From NCBI GenBank assembly GCA_001822695.1, contig MHSF01000026.1, positions 1 to 33,808 of the forward strand: 33,808 bases of DNA, in the 5' to 3' direction. Made by a program: the position numbers and the translations under genes. Source of the DNA: Candidatus Taylorbacteria bacterium RIFCSPLOWO2_02_FULL_44_35. Its GTDB lineage: Bacteria > Patescibacteriota > Minisyncoccia > Phycocordibacterales > DSPV01. Each line of letters starts with the position of its first letter. Positions within the stretch are counted from its first letter, which is position 1. A model generated the notes under the pieces. It did not search any database, had not been told where the DNA came from, and was given only the letters and a program-made list of their open reading frames with translations. Positions 1 through 7,765 of the stretch are shown piece after piece.

Positions 1-22
1 CGCGAAAAATCCGAAACGAAAC

Positions 23-63
23 CCCGCCCGCATTCATTCCCCAGACCCCTTTCTGCGGGCGGG
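23..63. repeat. GC-rich inverted repeat (10-bp arms)
   Basis: Positions 23-32 and 54-63 are perfect reverse complements (arm CCCGCCCGCA) around a 21-nt spacer. No T-tract follows on the + strand. On the - strand the stem is followed by a moderately T-rich stretch, so a weak terminator for a leftward transcript is possible. With the nested palindrome at 138-284 it fills the first 300 bases, where I see no convincing gene. Confidence 0.5.
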
Positions 64-137
64 AAATCAGTCGAGGCAAAACGAAAAATCCTTTTCCCCA
101 GAAAATAGCTTTTTCGCTTTGCCGAGTCCGTATTGAA

Positions 138-284
138 GCCCCACCACCTGCCCGAAGCATTGAGGGCAGAGTCCCGCAAAAAATGTTCTCATCCTTTTAG
201 AAGAAAAAACAGGTGCGCGCCAAATCAGAAAAGCGGAGAACATTTTTTTGCGGGACACGCGAGCGGAGCGAGCGGTGGTGGGGC
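138..284. repeat. Nested imperfect palindrome upstream of ftsH
   Basis: Two stacked inverted repeats share one centre. The outer arms 138-148 and 274-284 (GCCCCACCACC and its complement) match over 11 bp. The inner arms 173-190 and 236-254 match over about 18 bp with one extra T on the right. A further 5-bp hairpin lies in the left spacer. The short reading frames crossing it on both strands are translations of the repeat and are not called as genes. Architecture resembles the palindromes before mraY (8759-8847) and prfB (32600-32690). Confidence 0.7.
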
Positions 285-300
285 AATTCATTCAGCGATT

Positions 301-328
301 TTGAAAATAGGTGCGAGCTTGGTAAAAT
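301..328 (+). promoter_or_regulatory. Probable sigma70-type promoter of ftsH
   Basis: TTGAAA at 301-306 and TAAAAT at 323-328 are separated by 16 bp. The predicted start near 335 leaves a leader of about 14 nt before the ATG at 349, with no Shine-Dalgarno sequence in it. Confidence 0.5.
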
Positions 329-348
329 AGAGACATTACCAACTTATT

Positions 349-2241
349 ATGAAAAAAGAACCGAATAAAATGCCGTTAGGAAATCTTTTGCGAAACGCGC
401 TGGGAGCACTAATGGTTTTTTTCTTGCTGTCAGCTGTTTATTCTTGGTTAGTTGGCGGCACCTCTAATGTGCCAGAGATTTCTTTGTCAGAACTGTCGGC
501 TGATATTACCAAAGGTCTCGTGGCTAAGGTAACCGTTAACGGCGAAGTGGTAGCCATTGATTATGTTGAAGCCGGCAAAGTTGCCCAAACTAAAAAAGAA
601 ACTGGCACTGCCTTGTCGCAAACATTGCTTAATCTCGGGGTGCCGAAAGACAAGTTGGATAAAGTGAATATTAACATTGAAGAACAATCTGGTACTGGCT
701 ATTGGCTGCTCGGCCTAGCGCCATTTCTGTTGCCGATTCTTTTCATCGCTTTTTTCATTTGGTATCTGACGCGGCAGATGCGTGGCGCTGGCATGCAGGC
801 ATTATCGTTCGGCCAATCCAAAGCGCGCTTGACTGCCCCTGATGATCAAAAACAGAAAATCACTTTTAAAGATGTCGCTGGTGTCAAAGAAGCCAAAGAA
901 GAATTGCTGGAAATTGTGGATTTTCTAAAAAGCCCGAAGCGGTTTTTGGAAATCGGCGCGCGGATTCCCAAGGGCGTGTTATTGATGGGGCCGCCGGGCA
1001 GCGGCAAAACCATTCTTTCTCGGGCTGTCGCCGGCGAAGCCGGCGTGCCATTCTTTTCCATTTCCGGTTCGGAATTTGTGGAAATGTTTGTGGGAGTAGG
1101 AGCTTCGCGAGTTCGTGATTTATTCCAGATGGCGAAGAAATCGGCGCCAGCCATTATTTTTATTGATGAGATAGACGCTGTTGGCCGGGTGCGCGGCGGC
1201 GGTTTGGGCGGCGGCAATGATGAGCGCGAGCAGACCCTAAATCAAATTTTGGTGGAAATGGACGGTTTTGAGCCCAATGAAAAATTAATTATTATGGCGG
1301 CGACTAATCGGCCGGATGTTTTGGACCCGGCGTTGTTGCGGCCGGGAAGATTCGATAGGCGAGTGGTCTTGGATTTGCCGGATCGCAACGACCGCGAGGA
1401 AATTTTGAAAATTCATTCCCGCAAAAAACCTTTTGCCGAAGATGTTAATTTGCGCGTAGTCGCCGAACGGACTCCCGGTTTTTCCGGCGCCGATTTGTAT
1501 TCGCTGATGAACGAGGGGGCAATTCTGGCGGCGAGGGAAAACCGCAAAAAGGTCTCCCAATTTGATTTGATTCGGTCCATTGAAAAAGTAATGTTGGGTC
1601 CCGAGCGCAAGAGCCATTTGCTTTCAAAAAAAGAAAAAGAAATTACCGCTTACCACGAGGCCGGCCACGCTTTGGCCGCTTCGGTCCTGCCGTTCGCCGA
1701 CCCGGTCCATAAAATTTCCATCATTTCGCGTGGTCGGGCAGCCGGTTACACTTTGAAATTGCCCATTGAAGATCGGAAACTCCAGTCGCGCCGAGAGTTT
1801 TTGGACGATATTGCCGTTTCTTTGGCCGGTTACTCGGCGGAAAAAATGATTTTTGGCGATTTGACAACTGGCCCTTCCAACGATTTGCAAGTAGCGACCG
1901 GTTTGGCACGGGATATGGTGGCGAAATACGGCATGTCGGAAAAACTTGGACCAATGGCTTTTGAAGGCCAATTGGGTCGGCCAATGTTTGGTTATGGTTT
2001 TGAAGGGGGAGTCGATTATTCCGAAAGATTTGGCGCTGTCATTGACGACGAAGTGGCGCGGATTTTGTCCGAGGCGGAGAAAAAGGCGGAAGAAATTTTA
2101 ACTAAACATCGGCCGACGCTCAACGCCATCGCCACCCGTCTCATTGAAACCGAAACCATTGAACGCGAGGCCTTTGAAAAACTGCTCGTTGCCAACGGCA
2201 TCACACCCAAGCAGAAGCAGGACATTGAGCATCAGGTCTAG
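349..2241 (+). CDS. ftsH: ATP-dependent zinc metalloprotease FtsH
   Basis: Membrane-anchored AAA+ protease that extracts and degrades misfolded membrane proteins and short-lived cytosolic ones, acting as a hexamer. Two N-terminal membrane segments (about residues 14-36 and 118-140) flank a small extracytoplasmic domain. The AAA module has Walker A GPPGSGKT at 214-221, Walker [11 protein letters not shown] and the second region of homology with RPGRFDRR. The peptidase domain has the zinc motif HEAGH at 436-440 and the third ligand Asp about 512 in SNDLQVAT. Length (630 aa) is normal and all catalytic residues are present. The ATG follows a good promoter by only about 14 nt and has no SD. It stands alone; the next gene is a tRNA. 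Confidence 0.97.
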   Translation: MKKEPNKMPLGNLLRNALGALMVFFLLSAVYSWLVGGTSNVPEISLSELSADITKGLVAKVTVNGEVVAIDYVEAGKVAQTKKETGTALSQTLLNLGVPKDKLDKVNINIEEQSGTGYWLLGLAPFLLPILFIAFFIWYLTRQMRGAGMQALSFGQSKARLTAPDDQKQKITFKDVAGVKEAKEELLEIVDFLKSPKRFLEIGARIPKGVLLMGPPGSGKTILSRAVAGEAGVPFFSISGSEFVEMFVGVGASRVRDLFQMAKKSAPAIIFIDEIDAVGRVRGGGLGGGNDEREQTLNQILVEMDGFEPNEKLIIMAATNRPDVLDPALLRPGRFDRRVVLDLPDRNDREEILKIHSRKKPFAEDVNLRVVAERTPGFSGADLYSLMNEGAILAARENRKKVSQFDLIRSIEKVMLGPERKSHLLSKKEKEITAYHEAGHALAASVLPFADPVHKISIISRGRAAGYTLKLPIEDRKLQSRREFLDDIAVSLAGYSAEKMIFGDLTTGPSNDLQVATGLARDMVAKYGMSEKLGPMAFEGQLGRPMFGYGFEGGVDYSERFGAVIDDEVARILSEAEKKAEEILTKHRPTLNAIATRLIETETIEREAFEKLLVANGITPKQKQDIEHQV

Positions 2242-2313
2242 AAAATTCCCAATTCCCAATTTTTGCGCGCGCTAGGATTTGAACCTAGAACCTAAAACTA
2301 GTATGATATCGGC

Positions 2314-2384
2314 GCGCCTATAGCTTAGTGGTAAAGCCGCCGTCTTATACACGGCTGTCGGGGGTCCGATTCCCTCTAGGCGCA
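2314..2384 (+). tRNA. tRNA with anticodon UAU, probably tRNA-Ile (reads AUA)
   Basis: A complete 71-nt cloverleaf can be folded. The acceptor stem is 2314-2320 with 2377-2383, discriminator A2384. The D arm is GCTT/AAGC with loop AGTGGTA, and the anticodon stem is GCCGT/ACGGC (2339-2343, 2351-2355). The 7-nt loop CTTATAC puts TAT at 2346-2348. The T arm is GGGGG/CCCTC with loop TCCGATT, so C replaces the usual T at position 55. No CCA is encoded, unlike the two Thr tRNAs in this window. Most bacteria read AUA with a CAU tRNA carrying lysidine; a UAU isoacceptor is uncommon. Confidence 0.85.
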
Positions 2385-2437
2385 ATGTATGTTTGCATCT
2401 AGTAGTTTGTCCGATGGGAGATTTTTGCTACGCGCGC

Positions 2438-2466
2438 TTGTATTTTGTCGACGGTGTGAATATAAT
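2438..2466 (+). promoter_or_regulatory. Probable promoter of ftsX
   Basis: TTGTAT at 2438-2443 and a perfect TATAAT at 2461-2466 are 17 bp apart. Transcription would start near 2473 and leave about 45 nt before the ftsX ATG at 2518. Confidence 0.55.
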
Positions 2467-2517
2467 ACAACTTATAATCGGAATGTCAGAAGGTTATAGG
2501 TTACAAGATTTAAGAAA

Positions 2518-3447
2518 ATGTTTTGGACCAAAATTAAAAGAGTAATCCGCTGGAGTTTCGCTAGTTTTTGGCGCAACGGTTTCGTGTCGCTGGCGGCGGT
2601 GGCGGTGATGACCGTGACTCTGTTTGTCATCGGTTCGTTAATTTTCACCGGCGCTTTATTGAGGACCTCCATTGAAGCGCTCAAAGACAAAGTGGATGTT
2701 AATGTTTATTTCGTCACTTCGGCGCCGACAGAAGAGATTTTGTCTTTGAAAAAATCACTGGAGGCCTTGCCGGAAGTGGCGAAGGTGGAATATATTTCCC
2801 GCGAGCAAGCGTTGGCGGATTTCAAAAATCGTCACCAGGACGACCAGTTGACTTTACAGTCACTGGGGGAATTGGGCGATAACCCGCTGGGCGCGGTTTT
2901 GAATATTAAAGCCAAAGATGCCACTAATTACGAAAGCATCGCCAAATTTTTGGACCAAGGTAGCCGATTAATTGGTGACGGCAAGATGTCGATTATTGAT
3001 AAGGTGAATTATTATCAGAACAAAGTTGCCATTGATAAATTAATCAGGGTGACTAATTCCGCTCAGACGCTAGGTTTATTTGTGATTTTGTTTTTCGCCG
3101 CCGTTTCCATACTTATCACTTACAATACTATCCGGTTGACGATTTTTATTTCCCGCGACGAAGTGTCGGTAATGCGGCTAATGGGCGCCAGTGGCCGCTA
3201 TATCAGCGCCCGGTTTCTTCTTCAAGCAGCCCTCTACGGCATCGCCGCCGCCGCCATCGCTTTGTTGGTTTTTTACCCGACGACTTATTGGCTCGGTCCC
3301 AAGACCGCCGATTTTTTCTTTGGCGTTAATGTTTTTCGTTATTACTTGGATAATTTTCCGCAAATCTTCCTGCTCATTTTTGGTTCCGGCATTGTCCTCG
3401 GCGTCGTTTCCAGTTTTCTGGCAGTGAGAAGATATTTGAATGCTTGA
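2518..3447 (+). CDS. ftsX: Cell division protein FtsX (permease-like)
   Basis: Membrane partner of FtsE; the complex controls peptidoglycan hydrolases at the division site. The protein (309 aa) has one N-terminal membrane segment (about 22-46), an extracytoplasmic domain of about 130 residues with the typical VDVNVYF and EVAKVEYISREQAL stretches, then three C-terminal segments with the FtsX/MacB-like VMRLMGAS motif after the second. The domain order matches the family. FtsE, normally encoded directly upstream, is not in this window; a tRNA and a separate promoter lie there instead. The ATG has no obvious SD. The stop codon overlaps the most upstream possible start of the next gene. Confidence 0.93.
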   Translation: MFWTKIKRVIRWSFASFWRNGFVSLAAVAVMTVTLFVIGSLIFTGALLRTSIEALKDKVDVNVYFVTSAPTEEILSLKKSLEALPEVAKVEYISREQALADFKNRHQDDQLTLQSLGELGDNPLGAVLNIKAKDATNYESIAKFLDQGSRLIGDGKMSIIDKVNYYQNKVAIDKLIRVTNSAQTLGLFVILFFAAVSILITYNTIRLTIFISRDEVSVMRLMGASGRYISARFLLQAALYGIAAAAIALLVFYPTTYWLGPKTADFFFGVNVFRYYLDNFPQIFLLIFGSGIVLGVVSSFLAVRRYLNA

Positions 3448-3470
3448 GTAATGAGTGGTATAGTGTCGTT

Positions 3471-3878
3471 GTGATAACCAACGAACAAAAAAACAAAATT
3501 GCGGAAATTGCCAAACGCCATAAACTTGCGTTGGTGGTGCTTTTCGGTTCGCAGGCGACCGGACACACTCACAGACGAAGCGATGTGGATATTGGTTATG
3601 TTGCTGATAAAGAGATTGATTATCGTGAGAATTATGAAATATCAATGGAAATGGCGCGAATTTTCAAAAATCCCGATGTGGAACTCGTGAATATTTATAA
3701 TGTTGCTCCCGATTTCAAAAAACAAATTGCCGATACCGGTATAGTTTTGTACGATGGGAACGAATCGGTTTTTGATTTATTTAAAATTCACGCCAATAGG
3801 ATTTACATGGAAACAAAATCATTAAGGGATTATAGATTAACTTACATCAAAAGTTTTTTACAAAGATATGCCCAATAG
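3471..3878 (+). CDS. mntA: MntA-like minimal nucleotidyltransferase antitoxin
   Basis: Small nucleotidyltransferase of the MntA/HepT type II (now also called type VII) toxin-antitoxin family. In that family the antitoxin enzyme adds AMP to a tyrosine of the HepT toxin and so inactivates it. The fold signature is visible: FGSQATG followed by SDVDIGY, giving the Gly-Ser and the paired metal-binding Asp residues. I favour the GTG at 3471 (MITNEQ...), about 135 aa; an in-frame TTG at 3444 overlapping the ftsX stop would add nine residues. Neither has a strong SD. It overlaps the toxin gene by 11 nt, so the two are translated together. Confidence 0.88.
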   Translation: MITNEQKNKIAEIAKRHKLALVVLFGSQATGHTHRRSDVDIGYVADKEIDYRENYEISMEMARIFKNPDVELVNIYNVAPDFKKQIADTGIVLYDGNESVFDLFKIHANRIYMETKSLRDYRLTYIKSFLQRYAQ

Positions 3879-4305
3879 CAATGTGATAAAAAGCAAATTG
3901 GCAGCGATGAGTTCTTACATGGAGGAGCTGATGCCTTTTGTTGAAAAATATCGGCGAGGAGAAATGCCGCTTGATAGTTCCGAAGTACATATTATTGAAC
4001 GAATGTTCCAACTTTTAGCTGATGCGGCGATAGATATCAATACCCACATAATTACCCGTAATAGGTTGGAATCGCCCGATGATTACGAAGGGACTTTCCG
4101 TGTCTTGGGTAAAAGCCGAATAATTCCATTGGGTTTAGGTGAGCAGATTTCCAGCTCGGTTGGTTTACGCAACCGTATGGTTCATGGTTATGAAAAAGTG
4201 CAAAAGAAAAAAATGTTGGACGATATTTCAAACGGTATTGGCCAATATGTGGAGTATATGAAGTATATTATTGAGTATATAGAAAAACAACCACCGGAAA
4301 ATTAG
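3868..4305 (+). CDS. hepT: HepT-like toxin (DUF86 family)
   Basis: All-helical HEPN-type RNase toxin, 145 aa. The family motif Rx4HxY is present as RNRMVHGY (Arg101, His106, Tyr108). The Tyr is the residue that MntA modifies in studied systems, and Arg/His are the RNase active site. Both enzymes keep their key residues, so the pair appears functional. It starts inside the last codons of mntA (11-nt overlap) and ends just before a hairpin that serves the opposite strand. Likely role is growth arrest or phage defence; which one cannot be told from sequence. Confidence 0.88.
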   Translation: MPNSNVIKSKLAAMSSYMEELMPFVEKYRRGEMPLDSSEVHIIERMFQLLADAAIDINTHIITRNRLESPDDYEGTFRVLGKSRIIPLGLGEQISSSVGLRNRMVHGYEKVQKKKMLDDISNGIGQYVEYMKYIIEYIEKQPPEN

Positions 4306-4310
4306 CAATT

Positions 4311-4338
4311 AAAAAAGCGAGGCGCTCGCGCCTCGCTT
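4311..4338 (-). terminator. Rho-independent terminator of the leftward small gene
   Basis: A perfect 10-bp stem (4315-4324 with 4329-4338) has a CTCG loop. On the - strand it is followed by six T residues. No T-tract follows on the + strand, so it mainly ends the transcript of the gene at 4357-4551. Confidence 0.75.
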
Positions 4339-4356
4339 GGGAAAATGGGGAAGGAT

Positions 4357-4551
4357 TCAATCCGCTTCGCCGGCTTGACCGTCAATGGGGCCGTCAAATT
4401 TCTGACCACTTCTGCGTCGAGCATTTGCCTCAGACTCTTTGAGTTTTTGCTTCAATTCCCTAAACCGCCGGAGGATTTCGGTTTGTGCTTTAGTTGATTG
4501 CTCAGGGTCTGATGTTAGGTCTAGTAATAGTTCAAGAGGTATGTTTGTCAT
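4357..4551 (-). CDS. Small protein of unknown function (64 aa)
   Basis: I do not recognise a family. The predicted protein begins MTNIPLELLLDLTSD, continues as a probable amphipathic helix rich in Glu, Lys and Arg, and ends in a hydrophilic tail. It is supported as a real gene by its own signals: GGAG nine bases before the ATG at 4551, a consensus -35 with a fair -10 upstream, and a strong terminator just after the stop. An in-frame ATG ten codons upstream is less likely because the SD sits between the two. It is transcribed away from pyrG. Confidence 0.6.
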   Translation of the reverse strand: MTNIPLELLLDLTSDPEQSTKAQTEILRRFRELKQKLKESEANARRRSGQKFDGPIDGQAGEAD

Positions 4552-4570
4552 AAGCTTTTCTCCATTTCTT

Positions 4571-4598
4571 ATATTAAACATTCATTGTTCAATGTCAA
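4571..4598 (-). promoter_or_regulatory. Promoter of the 64-aa gene
   Basis: On the - strand a perfect TTGACA (4593-4598) lies 16 bp from TAATAT (4571-4576). Transcription would start near 4564, about 13 nt before the ATG at 4551. Confidence 0.55.
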
Positions 4599-4643
4599 CT
4601 CTACAAGTGGGAAATAAATTTGCTACTATTAGGAAAATTTTTA

Positions 4644-6347
4644 ATGAAGAAGAAAAATCACAAATACATTTTCGTTATTGGCGGGGTGATGAGCGGCGTG
4701 GGGAAAGGCGTGGCGGTTTCGGCCATCGGCAAAATTCTTCAAGCCAAAGGTTTTTCGGTTAATCCGGTGAAAGTTGATCCCTATTTGAATGTTGACGCCG
4801 GCACAATGAACCCCACCGAACACGGCGAGGTTTTTGTTTTGGATTCAGGAATGGAATGCGACCAGGATATGGGCAACTATGAAAGATTTATGGAAGTAAA
4901 TTTGGGCAGCGAAGATTACATCACCAGCGGTATGGTTTACAAGCAGGTGATTGAAAAAGAGCGGGCGCTTGGTTATAAAGGAAAATGCGTGGAGGCGATT
5001 CCCCACATTACCGATGAGATTCGCCGGCGGATTGAACGAGCGGCGGAAGTTAGTGGCTCGGATGTTTCCTTGGTTGAAATCGGTGGCACGGTGGGGGATT
5101 ATCAGAATATTATGTTTATTGAAGCGGCGAGGGGTATGAAATTAAAAAATCCCGGCGATGTTTTATTTATTATCGTTACCTATTTGCCGATTCCTAATAA
5201 AATCGGCGAGATGAAGACCAAACCGACCCAAAATGCCGTCCGTCAGCTTAATTCTTACGGTGTCCAGCCAGACATTATTATCGCTCGGAGCGAGGTGGCA
5301 TTGGACGCCAAGCGCAAAGAAAAAATCGCTATTTGGTGCAATGTGCCGGCCGAAGCGGTGGTCTCGGCGCCGGACATTGAAAGCATTTATGAAGTGCCGT
5401 TGAATTTTGAACGCGACAATATCGGCGCTCTAATTTTGGAACGATTGGGTTTGAAGTCGCGAGTGCGCAAAGACGGCTTGGCTAAATGGCGGAATTTCGT
5501 GGCGCGGGTAAAAAATCCTAAGGGCGAAGCAAAAGTGGCGATTGTTGGCAAATATTTTGACAGCGGCGATTTCGTTTTGTCCGACGCTTACATTTCGGTG
5601 ATTGAAGCAATTAAGCACTCGGCGGCGAAACTTGGCATTAAGGCGAATCTGACTTGGCTTAACGCTAAAAAGCTAGAAACGGGCGAGGAAAAAGTAGAAA
5701 CGCTGAAAAATTACGCCGGCGTGATTGTGCCGGGTGGTTTCGGCGAGAGTGGCATTGAAGGTAAACTGGCGGTTATCAAATATTGCCGGGAAAACAAAAT
5801 TCCGTTTCTCGGTTTGTGTTATGGTATGCAATTAATGTGTGTGGAATTTGCGCGCAATGTGTTGGGGCTCAAAGATGCCAACACAACCGAAATCAACCCA
5901 GAGGCGCCGCATAAAATCATTGACATTATGCCGGACCAAAAGAAAAAATTAGCCGAAGGTAATTACGGCGGCTCAATGCGGCTCGGCGCTTATCCGGCGC
6001 AACTTATCCCTGGTACTATCGCGCACCGGGCTTATTCTAATTCGTTGGACTATAAGCTAGAAGTTAAAAGCTACCTGCCCGATGGCAAGGCGAGTAAGCT
6101 GATTAGTGAAAGACACAGACATCGTTATGAAGTGAATCCCGAATATGTTGAAGAATTGAAAAAAAACGGTTTGGTTTTTTCGGGTAAATCACCCGACAAT
6201 AAATTGATGGAAATAGCCGAACTTCCACGCAGGGTCCACCCCTTTTTCCTCGGCACCCAGTTCCACCCAGAATTCAAATCTCGTCCCCTGGCGCCGCATC
6301 CGCTGTTCACGGAATTTTTGAAAGTTTGTGTTAAACTAGGAAAATAA
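4644..6347 (+). CDS. pyrG: CTP synthase
   Basis: Converts UTP to CTP using ATP and glutamine; last step of de novo pyrimidine nucleotide synthesis. The N-terminal synthase domain carries GGVMSGVGKG and the DPYLNVDAGTMNP stretch. The C-terminal class I glutamine amidotransferase domain has the nucleophile Cys392 in GLCYGMQL and the His541-Pro-Glu543 pair in GTQFHPEF. All catalytic residues are present and the length (567 aa) is normal. I start at the ATG 4644, preceded by AGGA at 4630-4633, rather than an upstream in-frame TTG at 4620. Toxin-antitoxin remnants or loci flank it on both sides. Confidence 0.96.
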   Translation: MKKKNHKYIFVIGGVMSGVGKGVAVSAIGKILQAKGFSVNPVKVDPYLNVDAGTMNPTEHGEVFVLDSGMECDQDMGNYERFMEVNLGSEDYITSGMVYKQVIEKERALGYKGKCVEAIPHITDEIRRRIERAAEVSGSDVSLVEIGGTVGDYQNIMFIEAARGMKLKNPGDVLFIIVTYLPIPNKIGEMKTKPTQNAVRQLNSYGVQPDIIIARSEVALDAKRKEKIAIWCNVPAEAVVSAPDIESIYEVPLNFERDNIGALILERLGLKSRVRKDGLAKWRNFVARVKNPKGEAKVAIVGKYFDSGDFVLSDAYISVIEAIKHSAAKLGIKANLTWLNAKKLETGEEKVETLKNYAGVIVPGGFGESGIEGKLAVIKYCRENKIPFLGLCYGMQLMCVEFARNVLGLKDANTTEINPEAPHKIIDIMPDQKKKLAEGNYGGSMRLGAYPAQLIPGTIAHRAYSNSLDYKLEVKSYLPDGKASKLISERHRHRYEVNPEYVEELKKNGLVFSGKSPDNKLMEIAELPRRVHPFFLGTQFHPEFKSRPLAPHPLFTEFLKVCVKLGK

Positions 6348-6348
6348 T

Positions 6349-6436
6349 TATTTTTTTCCAAAATTTTTTCTTCGGCAATATGATTTTTCGCCAGAAATTT
6401 CAAGGCGGCGGCGGAAAAATCAACATCCCATATCAT
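6349..6436 (-). pseudogene. Truncated RelE/ParE-like toxin remnant
   Basis: Directly after the antitoxin stop, an ATG at 6436 opens a frame starting MIWDVDFSAAALKFLAKN and going on to EEKILEK. That is the typical first strand and helices of RelE/ParE toxins, normally 80-95 aa long. The similarity ends after about 29 codons, exactly where the frame enters the antisense of the pyrG stop, so the catalytic C-terminal half is missing. I infer a toxin gene cut by a deletion that joined it to the pyrG end. Confidence 0.6.
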
Positions 6437-6437
6437 A

Positions 6438-6635
6438 TTATATTCGTGCGATATAACTTTTGGCGGTCTTGCGAGTTGGTTTCCCATATTGTCGCTCAAT
6501 TTCTTTTTGTTCTTTATCGGAAACAAATGGCAAAAAAGCGGCGCGGATTTGCGCCAGTTCACTGACCAGCGCTTCACGAATGCTTTCGCGAATTACGCTT
6601 TTGAATTCCTTTTTTGAAACAGTCAAGGTAGTCAT
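6438..6635 (-). CDS. Antitoxin-like small protein (RelB-type), orphaned
   Basis: A 65-aa protein starting MTTLTVSKKEF with an N-terminal strand-helix, as in dimerising antitoxin domains, and a C-terminal half with KEQKEIERQYGKP and basic residues. Such proteins sit before RelE-like toxins in CPR genomes. Here the toxin start follows its stop by one base but is only a stub. The gene keeps a near-consensus promoter placed so that transcription starts at the first base of the ATG, implying leaderless translation and perhaps autoregulation. The family assignment rests on context and general similarity, not on a diagnostic motif. Confidence 0.7.
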   Translation of the reverse strand: MTTLTVSKKEFKSVIRESIREALVSELAQIRAAFLPFVSDKEQKEIERQYGKPTRKTAKSYIARI

Positions 6636-6641
6636 AGTGGA

Positions 6642-6670
6642 ATTATAGCGCTATTTTCGTTTTTGTCCAG
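6642..6670 (-). promoter_or_regulatory. Promoter of the antitoxin gene, leaderless
   Basis: On the - strand TGGACA (6665-6670) and a perfect TATAAT (6642-6647) are 17 bp apart. The expected start falls on the A of the ATG at 6635. Confidence 0.6.
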
Positions 6671-6749
6671 ATTGCGTTTTTGTGTTTTGACGATGGGGAT
6701 TTTGGTGTTAATGTTTTTGGAGAAAAAGTGAATACGGAAAGGCAGAATT

Positions 6750-7094
6750 ATGAAAAGAAAAAAACGGCGATGCCTGTGGTTTATTGAGCCGGAACATCCG
6801 GACACGAATAAGTATGTCTCCAAAGAGCTTGCAGAAAATAAATATGTCAATGAGAGGCCTAATGTGCCGTGCTTTGACGGCGCACCGAGAGTTTTTTGGG
6901 CGGCGACTAGCCTTCGATTTGTTGACCAATTAGCGAAAGCCGGAGAGGCGGCTAATCTTCCGTTCAAACTCTGGCGGCAGATTGGCAACGAACCGGCCAA
7001 ACCTTGGCTGTTTTCTTTGGGCACGGCCAAGAAATGGCTGAGAGTCAAGCGAAGAAGGAAACAAAGTTATCCACAGGTTGGACTTGTGTCCTGA
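6750..7094 (+). CDS. Hypothetical basic protein (114 aa)
   Basis: Not recognised. The protein starts MKRKKRRCLWFIEPEHPD, is rich in Lys, Arg and Trp, and ends in a strongly basic tail (KKWLRVKRRRKQ). No signal peptide or membrane segment is seen. The + strand frame is preferred over the overlapping - strand frame of 138 aa because it has a purine-rich stretch (GGAAAGGCAG) at suitable distance from the ATG and a composition like neighbouring genes. It could bind nucleic acid, but that is only suggested by charge. A probable terminator lies about 75 bp downstream. Confidence 0.5.
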   Translation: MKRKKRRCLWFIEPEHPDTNKYVSKELAENKYVNERPNVPCFDGAPRVFWAATSLRFVDQLAKAGEAANLPFKLWRQIGNEPAKPWLFSLGTAKKWLRVKRRRKQSYPQVGLVS

Positions 7095-7167
7095 AACCAA
7101 CTGGATATAATTTTAACTGGTTGGTTGTGATATTGATCGCAACTTGCTTAGGATTCATTCGTTGGTG

Positions 7168-7200
7168 GGGTCGGGAGCTTGTCTCTCGACCCTTTTTATT
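7168..7200 (+). terminator. Rho-independent terminator before scpB
   Basis: GGGTCGGGAG (7168-7177) pairs with CTCTCGACCC (7183-7192) with one G-T pair and a 5-nt loop, followed by TTTTTATTTTG. It ends transcription coming from the 6750-7094 gene or from a short transcript started near 7118. Confidence 0.75.
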
Positions 7201-7231
7201 TTGTTTTTCTTTTCCGTGTTAAAATGTCAAA

Positions 7232-7765
7232 ATGGATTTGGCGGCGAAAATTGAGGCGATTCTTTTTTGGAAAAGCGAGCCAGTTTCTTTGAAGAAACTG
7301 GCGTTTTGGTTGACTGTGACGAAAAATGAGGTGGAGGAGGCGCTTGGGGTTCTGGAAGAAAAATTGGCCGAGCGGGGCGTGGCGCTTTTACGAAAAGACG
7401 ATGAAGTGGCGTTAGGCACTGCGCCGGCATTGAGTGAATTGATGGCAACGCTAGCCAGAGAAGAATTGGCCGGTGAACTTTCCAAGGCCAGTTTGGAAAC
7501 ATTAACAATCATTCTTTATCGCGGGCCGGTCGGTAAACAGGAAATTGATTACATTCGGGGTGTTAATTCCGGTTACACTTTGCGCGGTTTGTTGATTCGC
7601 GGTTTGGTTGAGCGTTTGGAAAATCCCACTGACCGGCGCACTTACCTTTACAAACCAACCTTTGAACTCTTATCATATATGGGTATCAAGCGGCTTGAAG
7701 AATTACCTGATTATCAAATGGTTAGGGAGGAGATAAAAAATGAAGAATTATCAAATGAAAACTAA
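7232..7765 (+). CDS. scpB: Segregation and condensation protein ScpB
   Basis: Subunit of the SMC-ScpA-ScpB complex that compacts and segregates the chromosome. The 177-aa protein shows the two winged-helix layout of the family: an N-terminal KIEAILFWKSEPVSLKKLA segment, then ETLTIILYRGPVGKQEIDYI and RGVNSGYTLRGLLIRGLVE, the most conserved part. ScpA is not in the window. The ATG lies about 30 bp after a terminator, so scpB probably starts the scpB-carboxypeptidase unit. Its end overlaps the next gene by 26 nt. Confidence 0.93.
   Translation: MDLAAKIEAILFWKSEPVSLKKLAFWLTVTKNEVEEALGVLEEKLAERGVALLRKDDEVALGTAPALSELMATLAREELAGELSKASLETLTIILYRGPVGKQEIDYIRGVNSGYTLRGLLIRGLVERLENPTDRRTYLYKPTFELLSYMGIKRLEELPDYQMVREEIKNEELSNEN

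Noticed and set aside
67-291. 74-aa frame on the - strand and 65-aa frame on the + strand before ftsH
   Set aside because: Both are translations of the nested palindrome; no start signals and no recognisable protein pattern.
6632-7048. 138-aa frame on the - strand opposite the 114-aa gene
   Set aside because: Weaker start context and overlap with the antitoxin promoter; the + strand frame is the better candidate.
7067-7075. Perfect DnaA box TTATCCACA, with another on the opposite strand at 25805-25813
   Set aside because: Single boxes 18 kb apart, with no cluster, AT-rich unwinding element or dnaA/dnaN genes; not evidence for an origin.
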